Shown: positions 17,710 to 25,940 of the stretch, in pieces
Layout of the letters: every line of letters begins with the position of its first letter
How positions within the stretch are numbered: position 1 is the first letter of the stretch
Position numbers and translations under genes: made by a program
Source of the DNA: Lachnospiraceae bacterium UBA3689
GTDB lineage: Bacteria; Bacillota; Clostridia; Lachnospirales; Lachnospiraceae
Reading direction: 5' to 3'
DNA: 64,000 nucleotides
Assembly: GCA_002371465.1 (NCBI GenBank)
Contig: DFIU01000003.1
Location: 28,169-92,168, forward strand
Notes under the pieces: model-generated
What the model was told of the DNA's origin: nothing
Database searches by the model: none
What the model saw: only the letters and a program-made list of their open reading frames with translations

Positions 17710-19494
17710 ATGAGAAAGTCTATCATCAGCTGTCTCCTGGCAGCGACGCTTGCCCTTTCATCCGTACCGGCTCTGGCGGCTGACGAGGCAGGTCTTTCCC
17801 AATCGGGGTCGGCAGTTGTTTCCGGCAACGCCGTGGAAGAAGAGAAAATCGAGGAAACGAAAGAAACGAAGGAGAGCTCCGGGGATATCGAGAGTGCCCT
17901 TTCCAAACCGCTTGCTTTCGATGAAGCGTTGGCGGCGCTGTTTGACAATTCCATGTCGATTACGGATGATCAGATCTTTGCGGTTGCCAATGTGATGCAG
18001 TCTGATTTTTCAAAGGTGGACCGCACCTTCGGAGCAGATGCCGCTGATATCAAGGGGCTGGTCAAAAGTTTTGAATCCGCAAAAGCCAACTACCTGCTTG
18101 GACAGGGAGCGGTGCCGTTTGAAGGAAATGTCAAGGATGAGTGGGACCGGCAGGACCAGCTCCTCAAGTTTGGATTTTCAGATGCGGATACCATTACTAA
18201 GCTTCTGCCCAGAGTTCGGGTGGATTCCGTATCGACGGACGGAGCGAACGCAGCCATTTCCCTGTATGAATGGATGACAGAAGGCTATGTGTCGAATGGA
18301 TCGACAGCCGTAAATGCATCAGGCGTCGCTTATCGCTTCACCCTGAACCTCAATAAAAAGGATGACGTCTGGACGGTCGGATCTGTCAGCAATACGGACC
18401 AGAACTACCGGGATCTCGAGGCTGATGGAATTGTAATCTCTCCGGATGGAACAGATGTGATCCCTGCGGAAGAGGGATCCGATGAGGGCGAAGAGTTTGA
18501 AGAGGCGGTGCCGGTCGGAGCTTCCTACAATTATGCCGATCCGTCCACCATTTCCTGGACCTATGATCCGGCTAAAGCAATTAAGTACGCCGACGCGCAT
18601 GTATTTCAGTACAATCCGGACTACAAGAGCTATAAGGGAGAAAATGCCGATTGCGCGAATTTTGTCTCTCAGAGTTTGTATTCGGCAGGCTTCCCCATGA
18701 CAGCCTTATGGAATCCGCAGCTTTATACAACCAGAGAGGATTATTACGCCTGGGTTGCCAACGATACGCTGCGGGATTATCTGGAGGAACTGGGAGCCGG
18801 AAAGGTGATTCTAAATCCCAGCAGTTCCGATATTCGTCCGGGTGATCCCATCTGGTACAACTGGCAGGGAGATCGCAGCCGAACGGATCATGTCACCATC
18901 TGTGTCGGTAAGAACAGCCAGGGAAAGCCGATCATTGACGCCCATACAAATGACCGCTACCACCATCCCTGGGATTACGGTCCAAGTCAGAGCACCCGGA
19001 TGTCGATGCAGATGTACCGGTCCGGCAGGAGCCAGATCAAACCTCCGGCCTGGTCGGTGGAACCCGAGGAGTACCGGGGCAGGGCTGTTTATCGGATGTA
19101 TAATCCCAACAGCGGAGAGCATTTTTATACCAAGTCCTGGAACGAAGTGCAGGCTTTGGTCAAGGCAGGTTGGAACTATGAGGGGATCGGCTGGGTGAGT
19201 TCACCGGTTAAAAATTCCCATCCGGTCTATCGGATGTATAATCCGAATGCCGGCGACCACCACTACACGCTGAGCGCAAGTGAACGGGATCATCTGGCTA
19301 AGGTCGGCTGGAACTATGAGGGAATCTCAGCCTATGCATCCGATTCCAAGGCGCACTGCCTCTACCGTCTGTATAATCCGAATGCGAAAGCCGGTGCCCA
19401 TCACTACACATCAAGCGCCGGTGAACGGGATCATCTGGTCAAGGTCGGCTGGAGATATGAAGGGATCAGCTGGTACAGCGATGGACAGGCTTAA
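17710..19494 (+). CDS. Secreted amidase-like protein with C-terminal repeat domain
   Basis: This 594-residue protein has a signal peptide (residues 1-23, ending SVPALAA), a charged linker, an unassigned region (~70-240), an amidase_6-like putative peptidase domain (~285-440) with Cys315 in ENADCANFVSQ and a histidine in DHVTICVG, and three C-terminal repeats (~448-594) of about 47 residues. The repeats follow the pattern YRMYNP...HFYT/HHYT...VGWNYEGI, as in DUF5648-type domains of secreted proteins, probably binding wall or glycan. It has its own promoter and terminator. Its substrate is unknown; peptidoglycan or peptide amide is plausible. Confidence 0.85.
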   Translation: MRKSIISCLLAATLALSSVPALAADEAGLSQSGSAVVSGNAVEEEKIEETKETKESSGDIESALSKPLAFDEALAALFDNSMSITDDQIFAVANVMQSDFSKVDRTFGADAADIKGLVKSFESAKANYLLGQGAVPFEGNVKDEWDRQDQLLKFGFSDADTITKLLPRVRVDSVSTDGANAAISLYEWMTEGYVSNGSTAVNASGVAYRFTLNLNKKDDVWTVGSVSNTDQNYRDLEADGIVISPDGTDVIPAEEGSDEGEEFEEAVPVGASYNYADPSTISWTYDPAKAIKYADAHVFQYNPDYKSYKGENADCANFVSQSLYSAGFPMTALWNPQLYTTREDYYAWVANDTLRDYLEELGAGKVILNPSSSDIRPGDPIWYNWQGDRSRTDHVTICVGKNSQGKPIIDAHTNDRYHHPWDYGPSQSTRMSMQMYRSGRSQIKPPAWSVEPEEYRGRAVYRMYNPNSGEHFYTKSWNEVQALVKAGWNYEGIGWVSSPVKNSHPVYRMYNPNAGDHHYTLSASERDHLAKVGWNYEGISAYASDSKAHCLYRLYNPNAKAGAHHYTSSAGERDHLVKVGWRYEGISWYSDGQA

Positions 19495-19519
19495 TCGTCA
19501 ACCTGTATGAAAAATCCAG

Positions 19520-19568
19520 AGAAGAGTTCGTCAATTATTGAGAATTGACGGGCTCTTCTTTTTTTTTC
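19520..19568 (+). terminator. Terminator of the amidase-like gene
   Basis: AGAAGAG/CTCTTCT and CGTCAAT/ATTGACG arms form a long hairpin with a run of Ts at its 3' end. Confidence 0.85.
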
Positions 19569-19723
19569 TATACTAAGTCTATAAAAGAGAACGTTCTGTT
19601 TTCAATCGGTCTTTGTTCTAAAGACGGATGTTTCAAAAAGGAAATTTTAAAAAAAGGCAGATCCAAAAAAGCAGCTGCAAAAAGATAGTTTCAAAAGGTA
19701 ATTTCAAGGAAGGATGTGATGAT

Positions 19724-20233
19724 ATGGGATATTTGCGCCTTATAGCACTGATTCTTGCCGGTGGAGCGGTTATTTCGGACCTTGTTCGCGGGACCATTCC
19801 CAACATTTTTTGCATCGGAGGGGCGGCAGCCGGCTTTTTGGTGAATGTGATCCTCTTTCGGGGCTTTGGGGTAAAACGGTCCCTCGTCGGCTGCCTGGTG
19901 CCGCTCGTGGTGGGCTTTGCTCTCTTTTATTTTCGGATGATCGGGGCAGGGGACGTCAAGGAAGTGGCGGCTCTGGGGGCGATCTGCGGATATGGAATAC
20001 TGGAGCTGGTCATGGTTGCCCTGCTCTTCGGAGCCGGAATCTCAATTGTGATCCTCTGGACCAAAGGCATCTTTTTTGAACGGATGCACTACGCCGCCAA
20101 CTGGGTTATGCGGCTGATACAGACCGGAGAACGAGAACCCTATCGGCGTTATGAAAATGCTCCCGAAAATTTCCATTTCTCGATCCCGATCCTGCTGGCG
20201 GTTCTGTTTTACGCGGGAGGCGTCATCATATGA
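19724..20233 (+). CDS. tadV: Prepilin peptidase, A24 family (TadV/CpaA-like)
   Basis: This 169-residue polytopic membrane aspartyl protease would process Flp-type prepilins. Both catalytic signatures are seen: the first aspartate in ISDLVRGTIPN and the GxGD motif in MIGAGDVKE. It lacks the methylase domain of PilD, as usual for TadV/CpaA. The ATG at 19724 follows GGAAGGATG; the frame is open further upstream from 19628 but begins with a lysine-rich repetitive stretch unlike a membrane protein. It overlaps tadZ by four bases, starting the tad gene set. Confidence 0.85.
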   Translation: MGYLRLIALILAGGAVISDLVRGTIPNIFCIGGAAAGFLVNVILFRGFGVKRSLVGCLVPLVVGFALFYFRMIGAGDVKEVAALGAICGYGILELVMVALLFGAGISIVILWTKGIFFERMHYAANWVMRLIQTGEREPYRRYENAPENFHFSIPILLAVLFYAGGVII

Positions 20234-21261
20234 AAGGTATACTGGCGCTGCTGGATTCGGACCGGGCTTATACGGAGGCTTTTGCCAGACATGCCGCGCG
20301 GGATAAGGCGATTCCATTTGAGATTCATGCTTTTACCAATGCGGAAGAATTCCAAAGGGATGCTGCGGACCAGCCCGGAAAGGTTGTCCTCATCTCCGAG
20401 AAGGATTTGAGAAATCTTTCGGAGCTGTCGAATCTGTCGCGGATGAAGGGCTGCCGGATTCTCCTGACAGAAGATCGGGGGCGGGAAGAGCTGAAAGAGA
20501 CGACTGATCCGGCAGGCATCTCTTTCAGCGGCATGATCTATCAGTACCAGCCAATCTCCCTTCTGATGCGAAAGGTTCTCCTGATCCTAAGTCAGACAGG
20601 AGGTCAAGTTCCCACGGCAGGCAGTCCCACGAAGGCGGGGATGAGGAAGATTGGCGTCTTCTCTCCGGTTAACCGCTGCGGCAAGTCGACCTTGTGCAGG
20701 GAAATGGCAGAAGTTCTGGCTAAGACCGGTCCCACCCTGCTGATCGCTCTGGATCCCCTGAACCAAGCGGAACAGGGATCGGATACAGTCTTAAAAAATG
20801 GCAAAGAACGGACCATGGGATCAAATGAGCAGAATCCGAATCAAAGTCTGGAAGAATATCTGTTTTATGTCCGTCAGGGAGCGGAAAATCCGGCGGAGCG
20901 TCTGCTTGCTATGGTCCGGCAGGAGAATGGAATCGGAAGACTGCCAACCTTTGCCCATTCCGGAGAAATCTTTTCTGTGCGCGAGGAAGAATGGACTCAG
21001 CTCTTTTCCTGCATTTCCGATCAGACCGGGTACGAGGCTGTCGTGGCTGATCTGGGGATCGTGCCCATTTTCTGTCCCCCAATCCTGCTGAATTTTACGG
21101 AGATTTATATGCCCTATCTTAAGGAAAACGAGGCGGAGAGAAAGACCCGGGCATTTGAAAATCTCTTAAACCGGGACCATCTTGAACGGGAACTTCAGGA
21201 GAGAATTTACAAATTTGAAGCAGGGATGTCGGCGGAAGAAGTGCTGAAATTGGGTACTTGA
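20230..21261 (+). CDS. tadZ: TadZ/CpaE-like localisation ATPase
   Basis: This 343-residue protein has an N-terminal receiver-like region (~1-120) and a MinD/ParA-like P-loop domain (~138-343), the TadZ/CpaE layout that positions the Tad machine at a site in the cell. The Walker A region is GVFSPVNRCGKSTL with Lys152; it lacks the usual second lysine or glycine of KGGxGKT, so ATP hydrolysis may be weak. It overlaps the peptidase gene by four bases. A gap of 192 bases without a visible gene separates it from tadA. Confidence 0.8.
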   Translation: MKGILALLDSDRAYTEAFARHAARDKAIPFEIHAFTNAEEFQRDAADQPGKVVLISEKDLRNLSELSNLSRMKGCRILLTEDRGREELKETTDPAGISFSGMIYQYQPISLLMRKVLLILSQTGGQVPTAGSPTKAGMRKIGVFSPVNRCGKSTLCREMAEVLAKTGPTLLIALDPLNQAEQGSDTVLKNGKERTMGSNEQNPNQSLEEYLFYVRQGAENPAERLLAMVRQENGIGRLPTFAHSGEIFSVREEEWTQLFSCISDQTGYEAVVADLGIVPIFCPPILLNFTEIYMPYLKENEAERKTRAFENLLNRDHLERELQERIYKFEAGMSAEEVLKLGT

Positions 21262-21453
21262 AGAGAGGCTACCAATAGAGGGAGTGGGAAACTGTATTCA
21301 TGAAGCAAGTATCCTGATAAAACAAGGAATGAAAACGCCTTGAGACTTCGATCTATTTTAGCCAATGCAAGAGGATGAGAACAGTGTGTGGATCATGAGC
21401 GTTGGTAATATGCTAAAGTTTGCAAGGTACAGTTTAAGTGAAGAGGGAATGGA

Positions 21454-22671
21454 GTGTTTGCAAAAGATGGGGAAAGGGAAATCGGGAACATTTTTGAAGA
21501 AAAGGAGCGGCAGATCCGGACCCGGCTGATGGAGCAGCTGGAGACGGCAGGAAATGTAAGTGATGAGGCGATTCGAGACCTGATTGACCGGCTGGTTTTA
21601 ACTGAGGGAAAGGATCTTAGCATCGACCAGATGGTCGCGATGAGCGCGGACCTCTTTGCGTCAGTGAGAAGGCTCGATATTTTGCAGGAACTGGCGGATG
21701 ACGACCATGTTACAGAGATTATGGTAAATGGTCCGGACCGGATCTTTTATGAAAAAGACGGAAGGATTCACAGATGGCCCCGGTCCTTTTCTTCACCGGA
21801 AAAGCTGGAGGATGTCATGCAGCAGATCGTCGGGCGCTGCAATCGGGTTATCAATGCCAGCTGTCCGATTGCAGACGCGAGACTGGCGGACGGCAGCCGG
21901 GTCAACGCCGTGATCGCACCGGCGGCATTAAACGGACCGATCCTGACCATTCGGAAATTCCCCAAGGAATCCGTCACTATGGAACGACTGGTGGAATGGG
22001 GCAGCATACCTAAGGAAGCGGCGGATTTTCTTGCCCTTCTGGCAAGGAGCAGATATTCCATGATTATCGGAGGCGGGACGTCCGCCGGTAAGACCACCTT
22101 TTTAAATGCTCTGTCGGAATACATCCCAAAAGAAGAGCGGATTATTACCATTGAGGACAACGCCGAGTTGAATTTGCAGGACATCCCCAACCTGGTTCGG
22201 CTTGAGGCAAAGAAGGCAAATATGGAGGACGCGGCGGAAGTGACGATCCGGGAACTGATCCGGTCCGCGCTCCGCATGAGACCGGATCGAATTATCGTCG
22301 GAGAAGTTCGGGGCGGAGAGGCGGTTGATATGCTGCAAGCCTTCAACACCGGACACGACGGCAGCCTTTGTACGATTCACGCCAACTCCTGCTACGATAT
22401 GCTGTCCCGCCTGGAGACCATGGTACTGATGGCTCTGCCCCTGCCTCTGGAAGCAATCCGAAGGCAGATCGCTTCGGGTGTCGATGTTTTGATTCATTTG
22501 GGCAGGCTGGCGGATCATTCTAGGAGGGTTCTTGAGATTTCGGAAGTCCGGGGGATGAAGGATGGGGAGGTGTCTCTAAGCCCCATATACAGATGGAACG
22601 ATGAGGCAGAGGCGCTTGAAAAGGTCGGAGACCTGTATGACCACCGAAAGCTGATCAGAAATGGAAAATAA
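21454..22671 (+). CDS. tadA: TadA/CpaF-type secretion ATPase
   Basis: This 405-residue hexameric ATPase powers assembly of the Tad pilus or secretion apparatus. The N-terminal domain leads to the VTEIMVNGPDRIFYE motif; Walker A (IIGGGTSAGKTTFLNAL), the Asp box (ITIEDNAEL), Walker B (RIIVGEVRGGEAVDML) and the His box (TGHDGSLCTIHANS) are all intact. A GTG start is used, with GAGGGA upstream. It is followed by tadB after 127 bases, so it belongs to the same transcription unit. Confidence 0.94.
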   Translation: MFAKDGEREIGNIFEEKERQIRTRLMEQLETAGNVSDEAIRDLIDRLVLTEGKDLSIDQMVAMSADLFASVRRLDILQELADDDHVTEIMVNGPDRIFYEKDGRIHRWPRSFSSPEKLEDVMQQIVGRCNRVINASCPIADARLADGSRVNAVIAPAALNGPILTIRKFPKESVTMERLVEWGSIPKEAADFLALLARSRYSMIIGGGTSAGKTTFLNALSEYIPKEERIITIEDNAELNLQDIPNLVRLEAKKANMEDAAEVTIRELIRSALRMRPDRIIVGEVRGGEAVDMLQAFNTGHDGSLCTIHANSCYDMLSRLETMVLMALPLPLEAIRRQIASGVDVLIHLGRLADHSRRVLEISEVRGMKDGEVSLSPIYRWNDEAEALEKVGDLYDHRKLIRNGK

Positions 22672-22798
22672 GGTGGGAATTTTTGCAGGAAGAAGAAAGA
22701 ATTGATTTTAATGGAGAAAGGTTCATGCGGAGAGAATGCAGGATCTGAACCTCTGACGATGATAAAAAAGGTTCACTTGGAAGACCGGGGGCAAGGAT

Positions 22799-23536
22799 AT
22801 GAATTTGAGAGGATTCATTCAACATAAAAAACGCTGGCTGCTCTTTTTGGGCGAGGAGATCCTTCTTGCCGCCCTGCTGGATTTTTTATTTTATAAGGAG
22901 TTTCTTGCTATGATTCCTCTTCTGGCACTCGCCTTGTTCCATTTGAAGCAGCGGTTGGAGGGGGCGGAAGAGGACGACCGCAAGCAGCTGGAGGCGGATT
23001 TTCGGGAAGCCTTGAACGCCATGTCGGTGTCGCTGCGGGCAGGGACATCCCTTGACCATGCCGTGCCGGAAACGGCAGCGGTTTTGAGCCGGGTCCTGGG
23101 AAATGAAAATCAACTGACCCGGGAATTTTATCGGATGACGGAGCGGCTTCGCGTGGGAATTCCGGTGGAAAAGCAGTTCCGGGATCTGGCTGATCGAAGC
23201 GGAAGCCGCATAATTGAAAATTTTTCTGAGGTGCTGACGGCAGCAAAGCGGATGGGAGGCAATCTCCCTGTCATTATCCGCAGGACGGCGGAACAGATCG
23301 AACTTCGCTTGGAAACGGAGGAGGAAATCCGAACTGTTCTTGCCGCAAAGGCATTGGAACAGAAAATTATGACTGCTATGCCGCTGGGAATCCTTCTCTA
23401 TCTGCAGCTGACCTCTCCGGAATATTTGTCCGTTCTTTATCACAGTATCCTGGGAGCAGGCGTGATGACCGCCTGCCTCTTGGTCTGGATCGGGTCGGCG
23501 CTTTGGGGACAAAAGATTGTCCGGGTTGAGATTTGA
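22799..23536 (+). CDS. tadB: TadB-like type II secretion F-family membrane protein
   Basis: This 245-residue platform protein has N-terminal membrane segments (~13-45), a cytoplasmic T2SSF domain (~62-190: FREALNAMSVSLRAGTSLDHAV, then FSEVLTAAKRMGGNLPVIIRRTAE) and C-terminal membrane segments (~195-240). It is a little shorter than average TadB. Its stop lies just ahead of the tadC start, so the two are probably translated together, as their products form the inner-membrane platform. Confidence 0.88.
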   Translation: MNLRGFIQHKKRWLLFLGEEILLAALLDFLFYKEFLAMIPLLALALFHLKQRLEGAEEDDRKQLEADFREALNAMSVSLRAGTSLDHAVPETAAVLSRVLGNENQLTREFYRMTERLRVGIPVEKQFRDLADRSGSRIIENFSEVLTAAKRMGGNLPVIIRRTAEQIELRLETEEEIRTVLAAKALEQKIMTAMPLGILLYLQLTSPEYLSVLYHSILGAGVMTACLLVWIGSALWGQKIVRVEI

Positions 23537-23559
23537 AAAAGCGCTGGGAAAGGAATCGG

Positions 23560-24951
23560 ATGGAAACATATGGGATTTATCTGGGAGTTCTTGCCGCCTA
23601 CGGCATCTTGTTTGTCTTGAGCCATCGGTTTGCCAAGGGGCAGGGGATCTTTGACGCGGCAGCGGAATATTTACAAGGCAAGTGGAGGGGGAATGCCCCG
23701 TTTTTATCTAAAGAAGCTGTTTCCATGGCTCTGAAAATTTTTCTGGCGGCGGACATCCTTGCCATGCTTGCGGTCTGGAACGCCGGAGAAGAGGATACGG
23801 CGGCTAAGGGCTATATTTTCAGAGAGGAAAATGGCGGGATTGAAACGGAACAGACCTTGTATCTGGATCGAAATGGAAAGAAGGACAGCGTCCGCATCTC
23901 CTTAAGTCCCAGAGATCTGACCGGGCGTGAGGTGGAGGCGGCTCTTGACCGGGCGGAGCAGGCTCTGCCTAAAAAAGTCCTGGGCAAGCAGACCGCTGAA
24001 GATGTTCGGGCAGATTTGCAGCTTCCGGATCGAATCGGAGACCCGGAAGTGGCTGTTGTCTGGTCGGTGGATCATCCGGAATATGTCGACTGGGACGGGA
24101 AGTTGACAGACCAGATTCCGGAGACGGGAACGGATGTGAAGCTGACGGCGGAACTTTCGCTTGGGGAGGCGGTCCGGGAGATGACGATGGAGCTAACGGT
24201 ATATCCCAGGCGTCTGACTGCCGACCAGAAACTGGAAAAGACTGTCAATCAGGAGGTGAAGGACCGGAACCATCAGACGGAGCGGAAAGTTCGTCTGCCG
24301 GAACAAGTGGAAGGACAGAAGGCTGTCTGGTCATCAGGGAAGGAGGAGGATGGAATTCGTATTTTGGCACTCGGGCTGCTGGCTGTCTTCTTGTGGATTT
24401 ATCGAGCGAAGAAGAAAAAAGAAGATGCGGAGGAGGATCGCGGCAAATATTTAGGGTATGACTATCCGGAGCTTGTCAGCCGGCTGGTTTTGCTGATGAA
24501 TGCCGGTATGTCGGCGCGGATGAGTCTGGAGCAGATTGCGGCTGATTTTCAGCGGCATCTGGCGGCATTTCCGGAGCAGAAAAGGCGGGCTTCTGCGGAT
24601 CGAAAAAAGAATTTTCTCAAACACCATCCGGGATTTGAAGCCATTTTGAAAACGGTATTGCGGATGCGAAACGGCGTTACGGAGCTGGAAGCTTATGAGC
24701 AGCTGGGCAGGGACTGTCGGCTGCCGGAATATAAAACATTTTCGGACATTCTCATTCGGAGCAGCACCAAGGGAGGGCGGGAACTGCTCAGAATGTTGGA
24801 GACAGAAGCGGAGGAGGCGGAGACCCAGCGAAGAAACCGTGCCAAGGTTCTGGGGGAGGAAGCCGGGACCAAGCTCCTTTTGCCCATGGTTCTGATGCTG
24901 GTGGTGATCATGTCTGTCCTCATGGTGCCGGCAATTCTGAATTTTGGATGA
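23560..24951 (+). CDS. tadC: TadC-like platform protein with a large inserted domain
   Basis: This 463-residue T2SSF protein is well above the ~300 residues usual for TadC. Two membrane segments (~3-21 and ~55-73) are followed by ~190 residues that read as a soluble, probably exported domain, including an Ig-like stretch (VAVVWSVDHPEYVDWDGKL) and VELTVYP-type strands. A third membrane segment (~266-282) then leads to the cytoplasmic F domain (~300-430: VLLMNAGMSARMSLEQI) and a final segment (~440-460). The ATG at 23560, after AAAGGA, is preferred to TTG at 23533. It is the last recognisable tad gene here. Confidence 0.8.
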   Translation: METYGIYLGVLAAYGILFVLSHRFAKGQGIFDAAAEYLQGKWRGNAPFLSKEAVSMALKIFLAADILAMLAVWNAGEEDTAAKGYIFREENGGIETEQTLYLDRNGKKDSVRISLSPRDLTGREVEAALDRAEQALPKKVLGKQTAEDVRADLQLPDRIGDPEVAVVWSVDHPEYVDWDGKLTDQIPETGTDVKLTAELSLGEAVREMTMELTVYPRRLTADQKLEKTVNQEVKDRNHQTERKVRLPEQVEGQKAVWSSGKEEDGIRILALGLLAVFLWIYRAKKKKEDAEEDRGKYLGYDYPELVSRLVLLMNAGMSARMSLEQIAADFQRHLAAFPEQKRRASADRKKNFLKHHPGFEAILKTVLRMRNGVTELEAYEQLGRDCRLPEYKTFSDILIRSSTKGGRELLRMLETEAEEAETQRRNRAKVLGEEAGTKLLLPMVLMLVVIMSVLMVPAILNFG

Positions 24952-24996
24952 GAGATTTTTGATATAGTAAAGCGAAAGGGAAACAAATGTTTAGAT

Positions 24997-25039
24997 ATCG
25001 TACGATGATATTGAATATTTCGTACGATATAAATATACT
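24997..25039 (+). promoter_or_regulatory. Palindrome-flanked promoter of the Phd/PIN toxin-antitoxin pair
   Basis: TTGAAT (25011-25016) and TATACT (25034-25039) are 17 bases apart. The palindrome ATCGTACGAT (24997-25006) lies just upstream of the -35 and TCGTACGA (25020-25027) inside the spacer, giving two CGTACG-centred sites about 22 bases apart. Binding of the antitoxin or toxin-antitoxin complex there would autorepress the operon (inference from the family). Confidence 0.7.
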
Positions 25040-25091
25040 AATAGTATCAGGCAGTATCAAGAGCGTAATTTGTGTGAAAGGGGGTTAAGTT

Positions 25092-25307
25092 ATGTCGATC
25101 ACGGCAACAGAATTAAAAAATAATCTTGGCAAATATCTGAAGCGCGCGGCGGATGAAGATATTTATATAAAACGGAATGGAAAGATCATTGCGAAACTAT
25201 GCAACGCGAATCAGGACAGAATCGAAATCGCTAAATCTTTATTTGGAATCCTCCCTGCTGATCTTACCCTGGATGAAACAAAGGAGGAACGGCTGAGTGA
25301 GTTATGA
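25092..25307 (+). CDS. Phd/YefM-type antitoxin
   Basis: This 71-residue protein starts with ITATELKNNLGKYLKRAADEDIYIKRNGKIIAKL, the Phd/YefM DNA-binding and dimerisation fold, and ends in an acidic toxin-binding tail. It overlaps the PIN-domain toxin gene by four bases (ATGA) and has AAAGGGGG ahead of its start. It should neutralise the toxin and repress its own promoter through the CGTACG palindromes. Confidence 0.88.
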   Translation: MSITATELKNNLGKYLKRAADEDIYIKRNGKIIAKLCNANQDRIEIAKSLFGILPADLTLDETKEERLSEL

Positions 25308-25741
25308 TGACGGTCATTGATACTTGTATCGTTGTAGATGTACTCCAAAGTCGTGAGCCATTTTATAAGGACGCACAGGAAATCTTTTTACGATGTGCTG
25401 ATCGAAAGTTTGATGGATTTCTTACTGCCAAGTCAGTTACCGATATCTATTATCTTACTCACAGACTGACCCACAACGAAAGGGCAACGAGAGAAATCCT
25501 TGCGCGGCTTGGTATTCTGTTTGGACTTTTGGATACAGCAGCTCTCGACATTCGCAAAGCGATTTGGAATGAGATGTCAGATTTTGAAGATGCGGTTATG
25601 GTAGAAACGGCGGTACGCTCTGGCGCTGAATGTATCGTTACTAGAAATATTAAGGACTACGACAATGTTCCTATTCCCGTATACAGCCCATCTGAATTTT
25701 TGGAGATTTTGGATGAACTGGAAGATGAGAAGGATCTATAA
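25304..25741 (+). CDS. PIN-domain (VapC-like) toxin ribonuclease
   Basis: This 145-residue PIN-domain protein has the conserved acidic residues: Asp in VIDTCIVVDVL, Glu/Asp in the FLTAKSVTDIYYL region, and the DFEDAVMVETA and IVTRNIKDY motifs that end the active site. VapC-type toxins cleave RNA in a Mg-dependent way when freed from antitoxin. It is coupled to the antitoxin gene by the ATGA overlap. The pair follows tadC directly, which may reflect insertion into the 3' part of the tad operon. Confidence 0.88.
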   Translation: MMTVIDTCIVVDVLQSREPFYKDAQEIFLRCADRKFDGFLTAKSVTDIYYLTHRLTHNERATREILARLGILFGLLDTAALDIRKAIWNEMSDFEDAVMVETAVRSGAECIVTRNIKDYDNVPIPVYSPSEFLEILDELEDEKDL

Positions 25742-25940
25742 GATAGGCTTGCAAGGTAGTCCTTATGTGTCCTTCTGAAACGTTGTCACTCCCCTTACGA
25801 TAGGTTACAATAAAACTATTACAAGGTAATGGTTGGGGGGTATTCGGTTGGGACTTTCTGCTTTTTATCAGCAGAAAGCCCGGGAAGAACTAAGGATACC
25901 CGAAAACTCTGTCAGAAAGTACAAGAGCGGGAGAGTGTCT

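Noticed and set aside
19588..19597. AGAACGTTCT palindrome as a LexA-type SOS box
   Set aside because: The Gram-positive LexA site needs GAAC and GTTC separated by four bases; here the halves are adjacent.
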